Assembly (NCBI GenBank): GCA_041572755.1
Contig: JBFFRY010000009.1
Span: 1 to 64,000 of the forward strand
DNA length: 64,000 nucleotides
Reading direction: 5' to 3'
Source of the DNA: JBFELU01 sp041572755
GTDB lineage: Bacteria; Actinomycetota; Acidimicrobiia; Spongiisociales; UBA11373
The notes below the pieces were generated by a model. The model saw only the letters and a program-made list of their open reading frames with translations, was not told the origin of the DNA and did no database searches. Positions within the stretch are counted from its first letter, which is position 1. Every line of letters starts with the position of its first letter. Shown here piece after piece: positions 44,328-53,627 of this stretch. Position numbers and translations under genes: made by a program.

Positions 44328-45050
44328 GTGGCCGAGATCCCGGGCCCTCGCGTGCCGGCTCGCCCGGCCTCCACCGTCATCGTGCTCCGGCCCTCGTCGG
44401 ACGGTTTCGAACTCCTGATGGTGCGTCGGGCGGAACGCGCTGAATTCATGGGCGACGCCTACGTCTTCCCGGGGGGATCGGTCGACGACATCGACCGCGA
44501 TGACCTGGCGCTCCGGGCCGTTCACTGGACCGGTGACCCCGAGGAGGCCCCGTGGCGGGCGGCCGCGCTGCGGGAACTCGTTGAGGAAGCGGGCCTTTCG
44601 ATCGGAGACGGTCCGCTCTCCGTCACCGGCCTGGGGGCGGAGGTCTATGAGGCCGTTATCGCCACCGACTCCAGGCTCGATGCCTCCCGTCTGGCGTATC
44701 TCTCGAATTGGGTGACGCCGGTGGGCCTGCCGAAGCGATTCGACACCCGCTTCTACGTCGCCATCGTCGAGGTCGGAACCGAGGCGGCGGCCGACGCCGT
44801 CGAGGTGTTCGATTCGGTGTGGGTCCGTCCGGCCGATGCATTGGCTCGGTCGGAAGAGTGGAAATTGCCGTTCCCCACGCGCCGACACCTCGAGTTCCTG
44901 ACCGAGTTCGTTTCGCCGGAGTCGGTGATGGCTCACGCCGCGGACCTCGAGACCGTGCCGCGCATCGAGCCTCGCCTCTCGGTGGGGGACAATGGCACCA
45001 TCAGGGTTCTGCTTCCCGGGGATTCCGGCTACGAGGCGGCGGTGCGATGA
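44328..45050 (+). CDS. NUDIX hydrolase (NUDT19-like layout)
   Basis: This 240-residue NUDIX protein has an extended box: GGSVD near 49 is separated by about 25 residues from RELVEEAGL near 86, as in the NUDT7/NUDT19 group that hydrolyses CoA derivatives. The GTG at 44328 is leaderless (TATATT, 6 nt). It heads a three-gene cluster with an MBL-fold protein and a peptidase, all overlapping by 4 nt. Confidence 0.82.
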   Translation: MAEIPGPRVPARPASTVIVLRPSSDGFELLMVRRAERAEFMGDAYVFPGGSVDDIDRDDLALRAVHWTGDPEEAPWRAAALRELVEEAGLSIGDGPLSVTGLGAEVYEAVIATDSRLDASRLAYLSNWVTPVGLPKRFDTRFYVAIVEVGTEAAADAVEVFDSVWVRPADALARSEEWKLPFPTRRHLEFLTEFVSPESVMAHAADLETVPRIEPRLSVGDNGTIRVLLPGDSGYEAAVR

Positions 45051-45853
45051 AGATCCAGAGGGTTCTCGCCCCCAATCCCGGCATCTTCACCGGGACGGGA
45101 ACCAACGCCTGGGTGGGATCGACCGCAGGGCAAGCGGTGATCGTCGATCCCGGTCCACTGATCGACTCGCATCGGAAGGCCATTCTCAGGGCCCTCGGCG
45201 ATCTCGATCCCGTCGCCGTTCTCGTCACGCACTGCCATCCCGACCACGCTCCGGCCGCCAACGGACTCGCCGCCGAACTCGGGGTCCCCGCCCTCGGTGG
45301 CTGTCCCGGCCCGGGTTTCAAGCCCGATCGGCTTCTGGTCGATGGTGATCGAATCGAGGTGGGAGACACCGTGGTCGAAGCGATCCATACGCCGGGCCAT
45401 ACCCCGTTCCACTTCTGCTACCGGGTCGACGCGTCGTTGTTCTCGGGGGATCACGTCCTGGGCGGCACCACCGTGATCGTGGAGCACATGTCGGACTACC
45501 TGGAGTCTCTCGAGAAGCTGCGGGGAACGGGGCTCAAGCAGCTGTTCCCCGGGCACGGACCGATCATGCGCAACCCGGACGAGGTGCTCACCGAGTACCT
45601 CGAGCATCGCCTCGAGCGTGAACGCCAGATCCTGGGTGCCCTGGCCGGGGGAGCGGCGACGATCGGGCAGGTGGTGGAGTTGGTCTATGCGGCGACGGAC
45701 CCGGCGCTGTGGCCGCTGGCGGCACGTTCGGTGGGCGCCCACCTCCGCAAGCTGAAGGACGAGGGGCGGGTGGCCCTGCCCTTCGGGACGGATGATTGGG
45801 ACGCGCCGATCGAAGTGGTGGCGGAGCCGCCGAAGGATCAGGGCTCCGAGTGA
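45047..45853 (+). CDS. MBL-fold hydrolase (LACTB2-like)
   Basis: This 268-residue metallo-beta-lactamase-fold protein has the metal motif THCHPDHA (about 63), His in HTPGHTPFHF and GDHVLGG, and a distal GHGPIM. The C-terminal winged-helix segment (about 200-265) is that of LACTB2-type proteins, some of which are endoribonucleases. Its ATG overlaps the NUDIX stop (ATGA) and its stop overlaps the next GTG. Confidence 0.85.
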   Translation: MKIQRVLAPNPGIFTGTGTNAWVGSTAGQAVIVDPGPLIDSHRKAILRALGDLDPVAVLVTHCHPDHAPAANGLAAELGVPALGGCPGPGFKPDRLLVDGDRIEVGDTVVEAIHTPGHTPFHFCYRVDASLFSGDHVLGGTTVIVEHMSDYLESLEKLRGTGLKQLFPGHGPIMRNPDEVLTEYLEHRLERERQILGALAGGAATIGQVVELVYAATDPALWPLAARSVGAHLRKLKDEGRVALPFGTDDWDAPIEVVAEPPKDQGSE

Positions 45854-47079
45854 TCCGCCGCCTCGCCGGACTCGTGATGCTGACCGTCCTCATCGGCGGC
45901 GCGGTCGGTCTCCCGGCATGGGCCGAGGTCTCGGAGTCCGATGTTGCCGAAGCTCGTGATGAGCTTCGGCAGCTCACCACCCGGCTCTCCGAGGAAGTGA
46001 CTCGCTACGAGCTGGCGGTCGTCGAGGAGCTCGAACTTCGGGATCGCCTCGACGAGTTGGTCGTGGACTTGGTCGGGCGCGAACAGGATTTGCTGCTGGC
46101 ACAGCGGGCGGCCCTGGAGCGGGTGGCCGATATGTACATGTCGGCCGGGGCGGTGTCCTCGGGTGCCCTGGCGCTCGGTGAGATGGTCGAGATGCCGGCC
46201 CGCTTCGCCTACCTGGACTCGGTTGCCCAGACGGATCGCGCCGTCGTCATCCGGCTCGATGCCGCCCGGCGTGACTACCGGCAGCTCCAGGACCTGCTCG
46301 AAGAGGCCTTGACCCGCCAGGCGCTGCTGCGGGGCGACATGGAAGCGACCCTCGACGAGATCTACGCCGAACTCGAGGCCGCCAATGCCGAATATCAGGC
46401 GATCAAAGCCGAGTGGGAGGCACAGGAAGCAGAGCGCATCCGCCTGGAGGAGGAGCAACGGCAACTCGAGCTCTTCCTGTCGACGTCGACGACGTCGACG
46501 ACGACCACCGTGCCACCGACGACGAATCCCCCGACGACGACCACGGCGGCACCCGGTGAGACCACCACGACGGCACCGGGAGAACCCCCATCGATCACCG
46601 GCACGACCACCACTCTGGCCGACGGGGACACGACGACGACCACCCAGCCACCCCCTCCCACGACCGTGCCGCCCGCCGATCCCGGTGTCAGGGTCTGCCC
46701 GGTCGACGGTGCAACGACGTTTCGGGATTCCTGGGGTGAGCCGCGGCCCGGCGGCCGGGGTCACGCCGGGACCGACCTGATGGCGGCCCCGGGAACGCCG
46801 CTCGTCGCCATCGAGTCGGGGGTGATCTGGTACATGTCGTGGCATTACGCAGGGGGCAACGGCCTCTACATCGACGGTGAATCAGGTGACCGCTGGTACT
46901 ACGCCCATCTCCAGGACTACGCACCCGGTATGGCCACGGGTGTGAGGGTGTCGGCCGGCCAGTTGGTGGGCTACGTGGGGAGCACCGGCAACGCAAGCAC
47001 CCCCCACCTCCACTTGGGCTACCTCCCCGGCGCCGTCTCCTACGACAATCCCTACCCCATCGTCGCCGCCCTCTGCTGA
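45850..47079 (+). CDS. Secreted M23 peptidase with coiled coil and Thr linker
   Basis: This 409-residue protein has a signal peptide (ending near PAWAE), a long coiled coil (about 30-215), a Thr/Pro-rich linker of roughly 65 residues, and an M23 endopeptidase domain (about 275-409). The zinc ligands are in GHAGTD and HLHLG. It should cut peptidoglycan cross-bridges; the coiled-coil part recalls EnvC/NlpD-type activators. GTG at 45850 overlaps the MBL stop. A close relative follows. Confidence 0.88.
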   Translation: MIRRLAGLVMLTVLIGGAVGLPAWAEVSESDVAEARDELRQLTTRLSEEVTRYELAVVEELELRDRLDELVVDLVGREQDLLLAQRAALERVADMYMSAGAVSSGALALGEMVEMPARFAYLDSVAQTDRAVVIRLDAARRDYRQLQDLLEEALTRQALLRGDMEATLDEIYAELEAANAEYQAIKAEWEAQEAERIRLEEEQRQLELFLSTSTTSTTTTVPPTTNPPTTTTAAPGETTTTAPGEPPSITGTTTTLADGDTTTTTQPPPPTTVPPADPGVRVCPVDGATTFRDSWGEPRPGGRGHAGTDLMAAPGTPLVAIESGVIWYMSWHYAGGNGLYIDGESGDRWYYAHLQDYAPGMATGVRVSAGQLVGYVGSTGNASTPHLHLGYLPGAVSYDNPYPIVAALC

Positions 47080-47081
47080 AC

Positions 47082-47104
47082 GGCGGCCACGCGGGGTGGC
47101 CGTT
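47082..47104 (+). terminator. Terminator between the M23 genes
   Basis: A 7-bp GC-rich stem (47084-47090 with 47096-47102, extendable by G-T pairs) is followed by TTTACCG. It starts 5 nt past the first peptidase stop. Confidence 0.65.
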
Positions 47105-47145
47105 TACCGTCACCCTTCGTAGACTTGGCGAACCGAGGGATTCAA

Positions 47146-48222
47146 GTGCGCAAGATCACGACGTTGCTATTGGCTGTCACCCTGGCGATCCCGGCGACGG
47201 CAACGGCCGAGGTGACCCAGGAGGAGCTCGCGGAGGCGAATGAGAAGATCCGTGAGGTTTCGGCGCGTCTCGACGGCCAGATGGAAGCCCTCGACTCCAT
47301 CGTCTGGCAGCGGCACTTCAACGAGGAGCGCATCGCCGCCCTGGAACGCCTGATCGCCGACACCGACCGTCAGCTCGTCCTCGCCGAGTTCGTCGCCAGG
47401 GAACGGGCGCTGATCATGTACATCACTGCGGGGACCGCCGGAGGCGAGTCGGTCATGAGCGTCGAGGCGATTGCCGAGGAGGGTGCCCGGATTGCCTACC
47501 TGGATGCCCTTGCCGAGAACGACTACGACGCCGTGACCGATCTCGAGTACCTGCAAGCGGATCGGGAGCGCCTTCAGGAGGAGATCGACCTGCTGGTCGC
47601 GGATCAGGAGATGAGCGCCGCCCAGTTGGAGGTCGCCGCCGGGGAGGTCCTCGCCGAACTGGAGATCGTCAACGAGGAATACCAGGTGCTCTTCGAGCAG
47701 TGGCAGATCGAGGAGGCTGAGCGGCGTCGCCGGGCTGAGGAGGAGCGTCGCGCTCGGGAGGCGGCCGCGGCGGCCGCCGCGGCGGCGGCCACCGGCTACA
47801 CCAGCAGCGAAGGAATCCCCGCCCTGGGACGGTCGTGTCCTGTGGCCGGCCCCAACTCCTTTCGCGACTCCTGGGGGGAGCCCCGTCCCGGAGGCCGGTC
47901 CCACACGGGGGTCGACATCGTGGCGGCGATGGGCACCCCCCTCGTCGCCGTCGAGAGCGGTGTGGTTCGCCACCTCAACTTCCACTACGCCGGAGGGATC
48001 GGGATCTACCTCTACGGCGACACCGGCGACATCTTCTATTACGCCCACCTTCAGGGCTACGGGCCGGGTATCGAGGATGGCCTGCGGGTCTGGCAGGGCC
48101 AGGTGATCGGGTACAACGGCGACACCGGCAACGCGGCAGTGCCGCACCTCCACCTGGGGTATCAGCCGGGTGGCGGCCGATTGACCAACCCGTATCAGTT
48201 GATGGTCAAACTCTGCCGCTGA
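47146..48222 (+). CDS. Secreted M23 peptidase, tandem paralogue
   Basis: This 358-residue paralogue of the preceding protein has a signal peptide (MRKITTLLLAVTLAIPATATA), a coiled coil (about 25-205) that ends in an Arg/Ala-rich segment, and an M23 domain with SHTGVD and HLHLG. It lacks the Thr linker. The GTG at 47146 has GAGGGA upstream and a TAGACT -10 box at 47120-47125; an upstream TTG at 47125 would spoil the signal peptide. Its 3' end overlaps the Mrp gene by 17 bp. Confidence 0.88.
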   Translation: MRKITTLLLAVTLAIPATATAEVTQEELAEANEKIREVSARLDGQMEALDSIVWQRHFNEERIAALERLIADTDRQLVLAEFVARERALIMYITAGTAGGESVMSVEAIAEEGARIAYLDALAENDYDAVTDLEYLQADRERLQEEIDLLVADQEMSAAQLEVAAGEVLAELEIVNEEYQVLFEQWQIEEAERRRRAEEERRAREAAAAAAAAAATGYTSSEGIPALGRSCPVAGPNSFRDSWGEPRPGGRSHTGVDIVAAMGTPLVAVESGVVRHLNFHYAGGIGIYLYGDTGDIFYYAHLQGYGPGIEDGLRVWQGQVIGYNGDTGNAAVPHLHLGYQPGGGRLTNPYQLMVKLCR

Positions 48223-49363
48223 CGGTCTCGTCGAGCTGATCGATGAGCAGCGCGATGCGTGCCGTGCATGTCTCGTCGGCGGCCGGAGGGACGAGTTCGA
48301 TGATGCGTGTCGCAGCCGAGGCAATGGCCTGCGCCGAGGGTGCATCGGGATGGGAACGCACGACGGGGGTCCCCTCGTCCCCGGCGGCAACGACCTGGGG
48401 ATCGAGGGGCACCTGACTCAGGAGAGGCACTCCCAGCTCGGCGGCGAGGGTCTGCCCACCGCCGGCGCCGAAGAGGTCGTAGTGGGTGCCGTCGGGGGCG
48501 GTGAATCCCGACATGTTCTCGATCACGCCGACGACCGGCATGTAGGAGCGGCGCGCCATGTCGGCGACCCGTGCGGCGACCTTCTGGGCGGTCCTCTGCG
48601 GTGTGGTCACCACGACCATCTCGGCCTGGGGGAGCAGTCGGGCGAGGGCCATCTGGATGTCACCGGTGCCGGGCGGCATGTCGAGGACCAGGTAGTCGAG
48701 TGTCTGATCCCAGGCGACATCGCGAAGGAATTGCTCCAACGCCTTGGAGAGCATGAGCCCTCGCCACATGAGGGCCTGTTGCTCGTCCTCCACGAGGAGA
48801 CCAGTCGAGATCACCTGGATTCCCTGGGCCTCGGCCGGAACGATCTTGCGATCGTCGTCGGCGGCGAGGCGCCCCGACACCCCGAGCATCCGCGGCACCG
48901 AGAAGCCCCAGATGTCGGCATCGAGGATCCCAACCCGATACCCGGCATCGGCGATGGCGAGAGCCAGGTTCACGCTCAGGGAGGACTTGCCGACGCCGCC
49001 CTTCCCGCTTCCCACGGCGATCACCCGGGTGAGCGGATTGATCATGGTCGGCTCGGCGTTCTCCCGGGCTTTGAAGCGGGCGGTGGCCATCAGGTCGGAT
49101 CGCTGCTGCTGAGTCATGGCGACGACGTCGACCGCGACCGTGTCGACCTCCGGGAGGGATCGCACCTTGCGAACGATGTCGCCTTCGATCTGATCCCGCA
49201 TCGGACAGGCGGCGATGGTGAGTGCGATGCCGATCCGGGCGGCGCCGTCGGCGAACGACACGTCGCGAACCATGCCGAGTTCGACGATGTCGGCTCCCAG
49301 TTCCGGGTCGACCACCCCGCGCAGAGCGGCTTCGATGTGGCTGATCACGTCCTGTGGCATCAC
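48206..49363 (-). CDS. Mrp/ApbC-family Fe-S carrier ATPase
   Basis: This 385-residue protein has an N-terminal MIP18/DUF59 domain (about 1-85, with VVDPELGADIVELGMVRDV) and a P-loop domain with GSGKGGVGKSS. It carries Fe-S clusters to target proteins. TACCGT lies 6 nt before the GTG at 49363, which favours a leaderless start there; the ATG at the next codon is the alternative. It is divergent from an A-type Fe-S protein gene. Confidence 0.9.
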   Translation of the reverse strand: MMPQDVISHIEAALRGVVDPELGADIVELGMVRDVSFADGAARIGIALTIAACPMRDQIEGDIVRKVRSLPEVDTVAVDVVAMTQQQRSDLMATARFKARENAEPTMINPLTRVIAVGSGKGGVGKSSLSVNLALAIADAGYRVGILDADIWGFSVPRMLGVSGRLAADDDRKIVPAEAQGIQVISTGLLVEDEQQALMWRGLMLSKALEQFLRDVAWDQTLDYLVLDMPPGTGDIQMALARLLPQAEMVVVTTPQRTAQKVAARVADMARRSYMPVVGVIENMSGFTAPDGTHYDLFGAGGGQTLAAELGVPLLSQVPLDPQVVAAGDEGTPVVRSHPDAPSAQAIASAATRIIELVPPAADETCTARIALLIDQLDETVSGRV

Positions 49364-49369
49364 CAGGTC

Positions 49370-49424
49370 ACGGTAGTGAGCACTATGGACATAGGAGAAA
49401 CTATGGCATGGCCTTTGGTAACAT
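49370..49424. promoter_or_regulatory. Divergent promoters of Mrp and A-type carrier genes
   Basis: The minus-strand TACCGT (49370-49375) serves the Mrp gene at leaderless spacing. The plus-strand TAACAT (49419-49424) serves the carrier gene with an 18-nt leader and a GGAGAGG site. Confidence 0.45.
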
Positions 49425-49448
49425 CGCCGCTCGTCGACCCGGAGAGGT

Positions 49449-49808
49449 ATGCAGCAGATCTCAATCACTCCCCGTCGAGCCCAGCCCCGGGTGACGCTCA
49501 CCGACGCCGCCGCGGGCAAGGTCGCCGAGCTGATCGAGCGCGAGGGCGACACCGCGCTGGTGTTGCGGGTTGGGGTGCGGCCGGGTGGTTGCTCCGGGTT
49601 CTCCTACGAGATGTTCTTCGACACTCAGACGGACGGCTCGGACATCATCTCCGAGTTCGGCGACGTTCGGGTGGCGGTCGATCCCCAGAGCATGGAGATG
49701 CTCAATGGAGCTGAGATCGACTATCGCGACGGTCTCCAGGGTGCCGGTTTCCACATCGAGAACCCCAACGTGACCCGCAGCTGCGGCTGCGGGAACTCCT
49801 TCAGCTGA
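49449..49808 (+). CDS. A-type Fe-S carrier (ErpA/IscA family)
   Basis: This 119-residue protein has the three conserved Cys: one in PGGCSGFSY (about 48) and the CGCG pair near the C-terminus (about 113). It receives and passes on [4Fe-4S] or [2Fe-2S] clusters. GGAGAGG stands next to the ATG at 49449. With the divergent Mrp gene it makes a small Fe-S assembly locus. Confidence 0.9.
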   Translation: MQQISITPRRAQPRVTLTDAAAGKVAELIEREGDTALVLRVGVRPGGCSGFSYEMFFDTQTDGSDIISEFGDVRVAVDPQSMEMLNGAEIDYRDGLQGAGFHIENPNVTRSCGCGNSFS

Positions 49809-49916
49809 TCCCGGTTCTTTCCCGGCCGAGCAGCATCGGCGCTTCTCCCGGCGTCGGCTCCAGGCCGGCGTCGGTGCTCCGGTAGCCTGGCGGTGGTCGT
49901 TTCCCCGGGAGGCAGG

Positions 49917-50312
49917 ATGCGTAAGAAGGTTCCCGACGTTCCCAGCGGCGTGTCACCGATCGGCCCCTACTCGGTTGCGGTGACCGCCGGCGATTTGATC
50001 TTCATCTCGGGTCAGGTCGCCTTGGATCCGGCGACGGATGCGCCGATCCGAGGCGACGTTCGAGCCCAAGCCGAGCGAGTGATGGAGAACATCGGTCTGG
50101 TGCTGGGTGACCTCGCGGTGGGGTTCGACGACATCGTGAAGACCACGATCTTCCTGGCCGACATCGCCGATTTCCCGCTGGTGAACGAGGTCTACGCCGG
50201 GTACTTCTCAGAGGCGCCGCCGGCCCGTTCCACGGTGCAGGTGGCCGGACTGCCGGGTGGGTTCCTCGTCGAGATCGAAGTCATCGCCGCCCGACCGGAG
50301 GAGGTCCTATGA
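49917..50312 (+). CDS. RidA/YER057c/UK114-family enamine deaminase
   Basis: This 131-residue protein starts MRKKVPDVPSGVSPIGPYSVAV and keeps the family motifs FISGQVALDP, RAQAERVMENI and PPARSTVQVAGLPGG with the Arg that binds substrate carboxylate. RidA proteins remove reactive 2-aminoacrylate. GGGAGG precedes the ATG at 49917. Its stop overlaps the aldehyde dehydrogenase ATG, so a shared catabolic role is possible. Confidence 0.9.
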   Translation: MRKKVPDVPSGVSPIGPYSVAVTAGDLIFISGQVALDPATDAPIRGDVRAQAERVMENIGLVLGDLAVGFDDIVKTTIFLADIADFPLVNEVYAGYFSEAPPARSTVQVAGLPGGFLVEIEVIAARPEEVL

Positions 50313-51832
50313 ATCAGCAGCAGGTCTTCGCAGACCTGGGACTCGATGAGGTGAATCCGGGGGCCTTCGCCGGCGGGTGGATGGAGACGGCGGGTCCCGT
50401 GGTCGAGGTCGAGAATCCGACGACTGCAGCCCCGTTGGCTTCGGTGGCCACGGCCTCGGAGGAGGATTACGAGAAGGTCGTCGAGGCCGCGCAGGCGACC
50501 TTCCGGGAGTGGCGGATGCTTCCGGCCCCGAAGCGCGGGGAGTACGTCCGTCGGATTGGGAACGCACTGCGGGACCACAAGGAGCCCCTGGGTGCTCTGG
50601 TGTCTCTCGAAATGGGCAAGATCGCCGCCGAAGGTGAAGGCGAGGTCCAGGAGATGATCGACATCGCCGACTTCGCCGTGGGCCTGTCCCGGCAGCTCTA
50701 CGGGCTCACGATGGCCTCGGAGCGGCCCCGCCACCGGATGTATGAGCAGTGGCACCCGCTGGGGACGATCGGGATCATCTCGGCCTTCAATTTCCCGGTG
50801 GCGGTGTGGTCGTGGAATGCGTTCATCGCCGCGGTGTGCGGCGACACGATGATCTGGAAGCCGTCGTCACAGACACCGCTGACGGCCATCGCCGTCACCC
50901 GCATCTGCGACGAGGTGATGGCCGGGTCCGGATTCGAAGGTGTCTTCAATCTGGTCGTCGGTCCGGGGCGGACCGTCGGGGAGGCGCTCATCAACGACCG
51001 TCGAGTCCCGCTGATCTCGGCGACCGGTTCCTGCAACATGGGAGAGAAGGTCGGTACGGCGGTCGCCAAGCGGCTGGGGAGATCACTGCTCGAACTGGGC
51101 GGCAACAACGCGGTGATCGTCACCGACGACGCCGATCTCGATATGGTCACGAGGGCGGTGCTCTTCGGTGCGGTCGGCACCGCCGGCCAGCGGTGTACGA
51201 CGATTCGGAGGATGATCGTCGAGTCGGGAAACAAGGGCGACGCCGTCAAGCGACTCGTCGACGCGTACGGTCAGGTGCGGATCGGGGATCCCCTCGACCC
51301 GGATGTGCTGATGGGGCCGCTGGTGAACGAACAGGCGGTGCACACGATGATGACCGCCATCGACCTGGCGACCCAGCAAGGGGGCACTGTTCTCCACGGA
51401 GGCAGCCGGGTCGATGTTCCCGGTCTCGAGGGTCACTTCGTGGAGCCCACGATCATCGAGATCGATCGGGACGCACCCATCGTGCAGGAGGAGACCTTTG
51501 CCCCGATCCTCTACGTGATCGAAGCGAAGGACGTTCCCGACGCAATCCAGATCCAGAACGGTGTGAGGCAAGGCCTATCGTCGGCCATCTTCACCAACTC
51601 GCTGGCGGCGTCGGAGCTCTTCCTGTCGCACGAGGGATCCGATTGCGGTATCGCCAACGTCAACATTGGAACGTCGGGTGCCGAGATCGGCGGTGCTTTC
51701 GGCGGTGAGAAGGAGACCGGCGGTGGCCGCGAGGCGGGTTCGGACTCGTGGAAGGCCTACATGCGCCGGCAGACGAACACGATCAATTGGAGCAGCGATC
51801 TCCCGCTGGCTCAAGGAATCGAATTCGGGTAG
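50309..51832 (+). CDS. ALDH7-family aldehyde dehydrogenase
   Basis: This 507-residue enzyme has the ALDH7-typical LELGGNNAVIV, catalytic Cys in GTAGQRCTT and the C-terminal GGAFGGEKETGGGREAGS. The family oxidises 2-aminoadipate semialdehyde/piperideine-6-carboxylate in lysine breakdown. It is translationally coupled to the RidA gene, which would remove enamine by-products. The assignment to lysine or another semialdehyde is inference. Confidence 0.88.
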   Translation: MNQQQVFADLGLDEVNPGAFAGGWMETAGPVVEVENPTTAAPLASVATASEEDYEKVVEAAQATFREWRMLPAPKRGEYVRRIGNALRDHKEPLGALVSLEMGKIAAEGEGEVQEMIDIADFAVGLSRQLYGLTMASERPRHRMYEQWHPLGTIGIISAFNFPVAVWSWNAFIAAVCGDTMIWKPSSQTPLTAIAVTRICDEVMAGSGFEGVFNLVVGPGRTVGEALINDRRVPLISATGSCNMGEKVGTAVAKRLGRSLLELGGNNAVIVTDDADLDMVTRAVLFGAVGTAGQRCTTIRRMIVESGNKGDAVKRLVDAYGQVRIGDPLDPDVLMGPLVNEQAVHTMMTAIDLATQQGGTVLHGGSRVDVPGLEGHFVEPTIIEIDRDAPIVQEETFAPILYVIEAKDVPDAIQIQNGVRQGLSSAIFTNSLAASELFLSHEGSDCGIANVNIGTSGAEIGGAFGGEKETGGGREAGSDSWKAYMRRQTNTINWSSDLPLAQGIEFG

Positions 51833-51848
51833 TCCGGAGGACGGTTCG

Positions 51849-52910
51849 ATGCCGAGATTGTTGGTGCTCACCACGGTGCACCAAGCCGACGACACGCGGA
51901 TCCGTGAGCGAACGATTGCGTCGCTGGCGGAGGATTTCGAGGTCGTCTACGCCACCAAGCCGCCCGCTCCTTCGCGGGGCGACGATCTCGAATGGATCGG
52001 CTTGCGGGGTGGCCGGGTGAACCGCTGGTTCCGGGCCCTGCGGCTCCTGATGTCGCGCCGCTTCGACGTCGCCTCGGTGCACGATCCCGAACTGATCCCG
52101 GCGGCACTCCTCGCCCGATGGTTCCGTCGCCGTCGGATCGTGTTCGACGTTCACGAGCACGTGCCGGCGCAGATCCGACACAAGGACTGGGTGGCCCGGC
52201 CGCTGCGCCGCCCCCTTGCCCGGCTGGCGCATTGGTTCATGCGGTTGGCGGAGCGGTCGCTGACCCTGACGCTCGCCGAGGACGGCTACCACGTGCTCTT
52301 CCGAAAGCGTCATCCGGTCTTTCCCAACTACCCGCGGCGCGGCGCGCTCCCGGAGCCGATCGACTCGGATGGCTACCTCGTGTACGTCGGCGATGTGACC
52401 GAGTACCGCGGGGCCACCCTGATGGTGGAGGCCGCCGGCTTGATGAAGCATCGGCGCCCGTTGCGAGTGGTGGGCCGCACCACCGACGAGATGGTCGCCC
52501 GGCTCCGAACACTGGCCGATCGGACCGGGGTGGAGCTTTACCTGCTCGGGCCGCGGCCCCATCCGGAGGCCATGGGCATCGCCGCCGGCGGCGTCGCCGG
52601 CCTGGGGCTGATGGCCGATGTGCCCAACAACCGCTGGTCGCAGCCGACCAAGCTGTTCGAATACCTCGGCGTGGGGATTCCGCTGGTGGCGTCACGACTG
52701 CCGGGCATCGAGCAGGCGGTCGGCGACCTCGAGGCCGTGACGCTGGTCCCCACGGGCGATGCCACCGCAGTTGCCGAGGCCCTCGACGCCATCGTGGACG
52801 ATCCACTCATGCGAGAGGCCGCCCGCCGGCAGTCGGCGGCGCTCAGAGGGACTCTGATATGGCCGGACGAGGCGATTCGCCGGGTCTATGCGGAGGCGGC
52901 CGGGGTCTAG
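51849..52910 (+). CDS. Glycosyltransferase (GT4-like)
   Basis: This 353-residue GT-B protein begins MPRLLVLTTVHQADDTRIRER, followed by HDPELIP and DVHEHVP in the acceptor half. The donor half has YVGDVTEYRGA and the family signature PTKLFEYLGVGIPLVAS. It probably adds a sugar to a surface polymer or lipid. GGAGGA stands before the ATG at 51849; 16 bp separate it from the dehydrogenase. The substrate is unknown. Confidence 0.82.
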   Translation: MPRLLVLTTVHQADDTRIRERTIASLAEDFEVVYATKPPAPSRGDDLEWIGLRGGRVNRWFRALRLLMSRRFDVASVHDPELIPAALLARWFRRRRIVFDVHEHVPAQIRHKDWVARPLRRPLARLAHWFMRLAERSLTLTLAEDGYHVLFRKRHPVFPNYPRRGALPEPIDSDGYLVYVGDVTEYRGATLMVEAAGLMKHRRPLRVVGRTTDEMVARLRTLADRTGVELYLLGPRPHPEAMGIAAGGVAGLGLMADVPNNRWSQPTKLFEYLGVGIPLVASRLPGIEQAVGDLEAVTLVPTGDATAVAEALDAIVDDPLMREAARRQSAALRGTLIWPDEAIRRVYAEAAGV

Positions 52911-53011
52911 GGGCTCGAGTTGCCTTCGGTGTCGGGCGGTCTTCGATCCGCTCGTGCCTCTCAGCAGCCACCGCACCGCGGCGGCCCTCGGACCGGTTCC
53001 GGCGCCGCGCC

Positions 53012-53479
53012 CTACTTCGTGAGGTCGGGCAGCGCCATCTTGGTGCGGTGCTCGAAGATCAGTGAGGTCTCGATGTGGGCCACCTCGGGAAGGGTGGTGA
53101 ACCCGCTCACCGCCAGGTCGCGCAGATGATCGGCATCACGCACCACGACGTGGACCAGGAAGTCGTTGGGCCCGGTGACGTGGAAGAGGCCGATCACCTC
53201 CGGCATCGACCCGGCATGGGCCCGGAAGGCATCGACCTCGGTCTCGGCGTGGCGGCGTAGGCGGATGGCGATCATCGCCTCGAGTCCGATGCCGAGAACC
53301 GCCGGATCGACATCGGCATGGAAACCCCGAAAGACACCGGCCCGCAGCAGCCGCCCGAGCCGCTCCGATAACGTCGACGGGGCGATCCCGACTCGGGCCG
53401 CGATCTGTCGATTCGAGCTCCGTGCATCGTCCATGAGAAGGCACACGATCTCGCGATCTGTTCGGTCGAGGCGCATCAT
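53012..53479 (-). CDS. Lrp/AsnC-family transcription regulator
   Basis: This 155-residue regulator has an N-terminal winged helix-turn-helix (about 1-50; RQIAARVGIAPSTLSERLGRL) and a ligand-binding RAM domain (about 65-145). GGAAGG lies before the ATG at 53479, and a TAGGCT -10 box is at 53519-53524. It is divergent from the tyrosine phenol-lyase gene (148 bp between starts), so it probably controls that gene in response to an amino acid. Confidence 0.9.
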   Translation of the reverse strand: MMRLDRTDREIVCLLMDDARSSNRQIAARVGIAPSTLSERLGRLLRAGVFRGFHADVDPAVLGIGLEAMIAIRLRRHAETEVDAFRAHAGSMPEVIGLFHVTGPNDFLVHVVVRDADHLRDLAVSGFTTLPEVAHIETSLIFEHRTKMALPDLTK

Positions 53480-53627
53480 GATCGGTTCCTTCCGAACTTC
53501 CTTCGGTTGGTGATGCAGAGCCTAGGCGAAGTGCGGCAGAATTCCCTGAGAACCTGACGGATGGCCGGTCAAGAGATCCATCTGCCGATGAGACGTCGGT
53601 TCAGAGAACGCGAGGAAGGGAGCAGCC

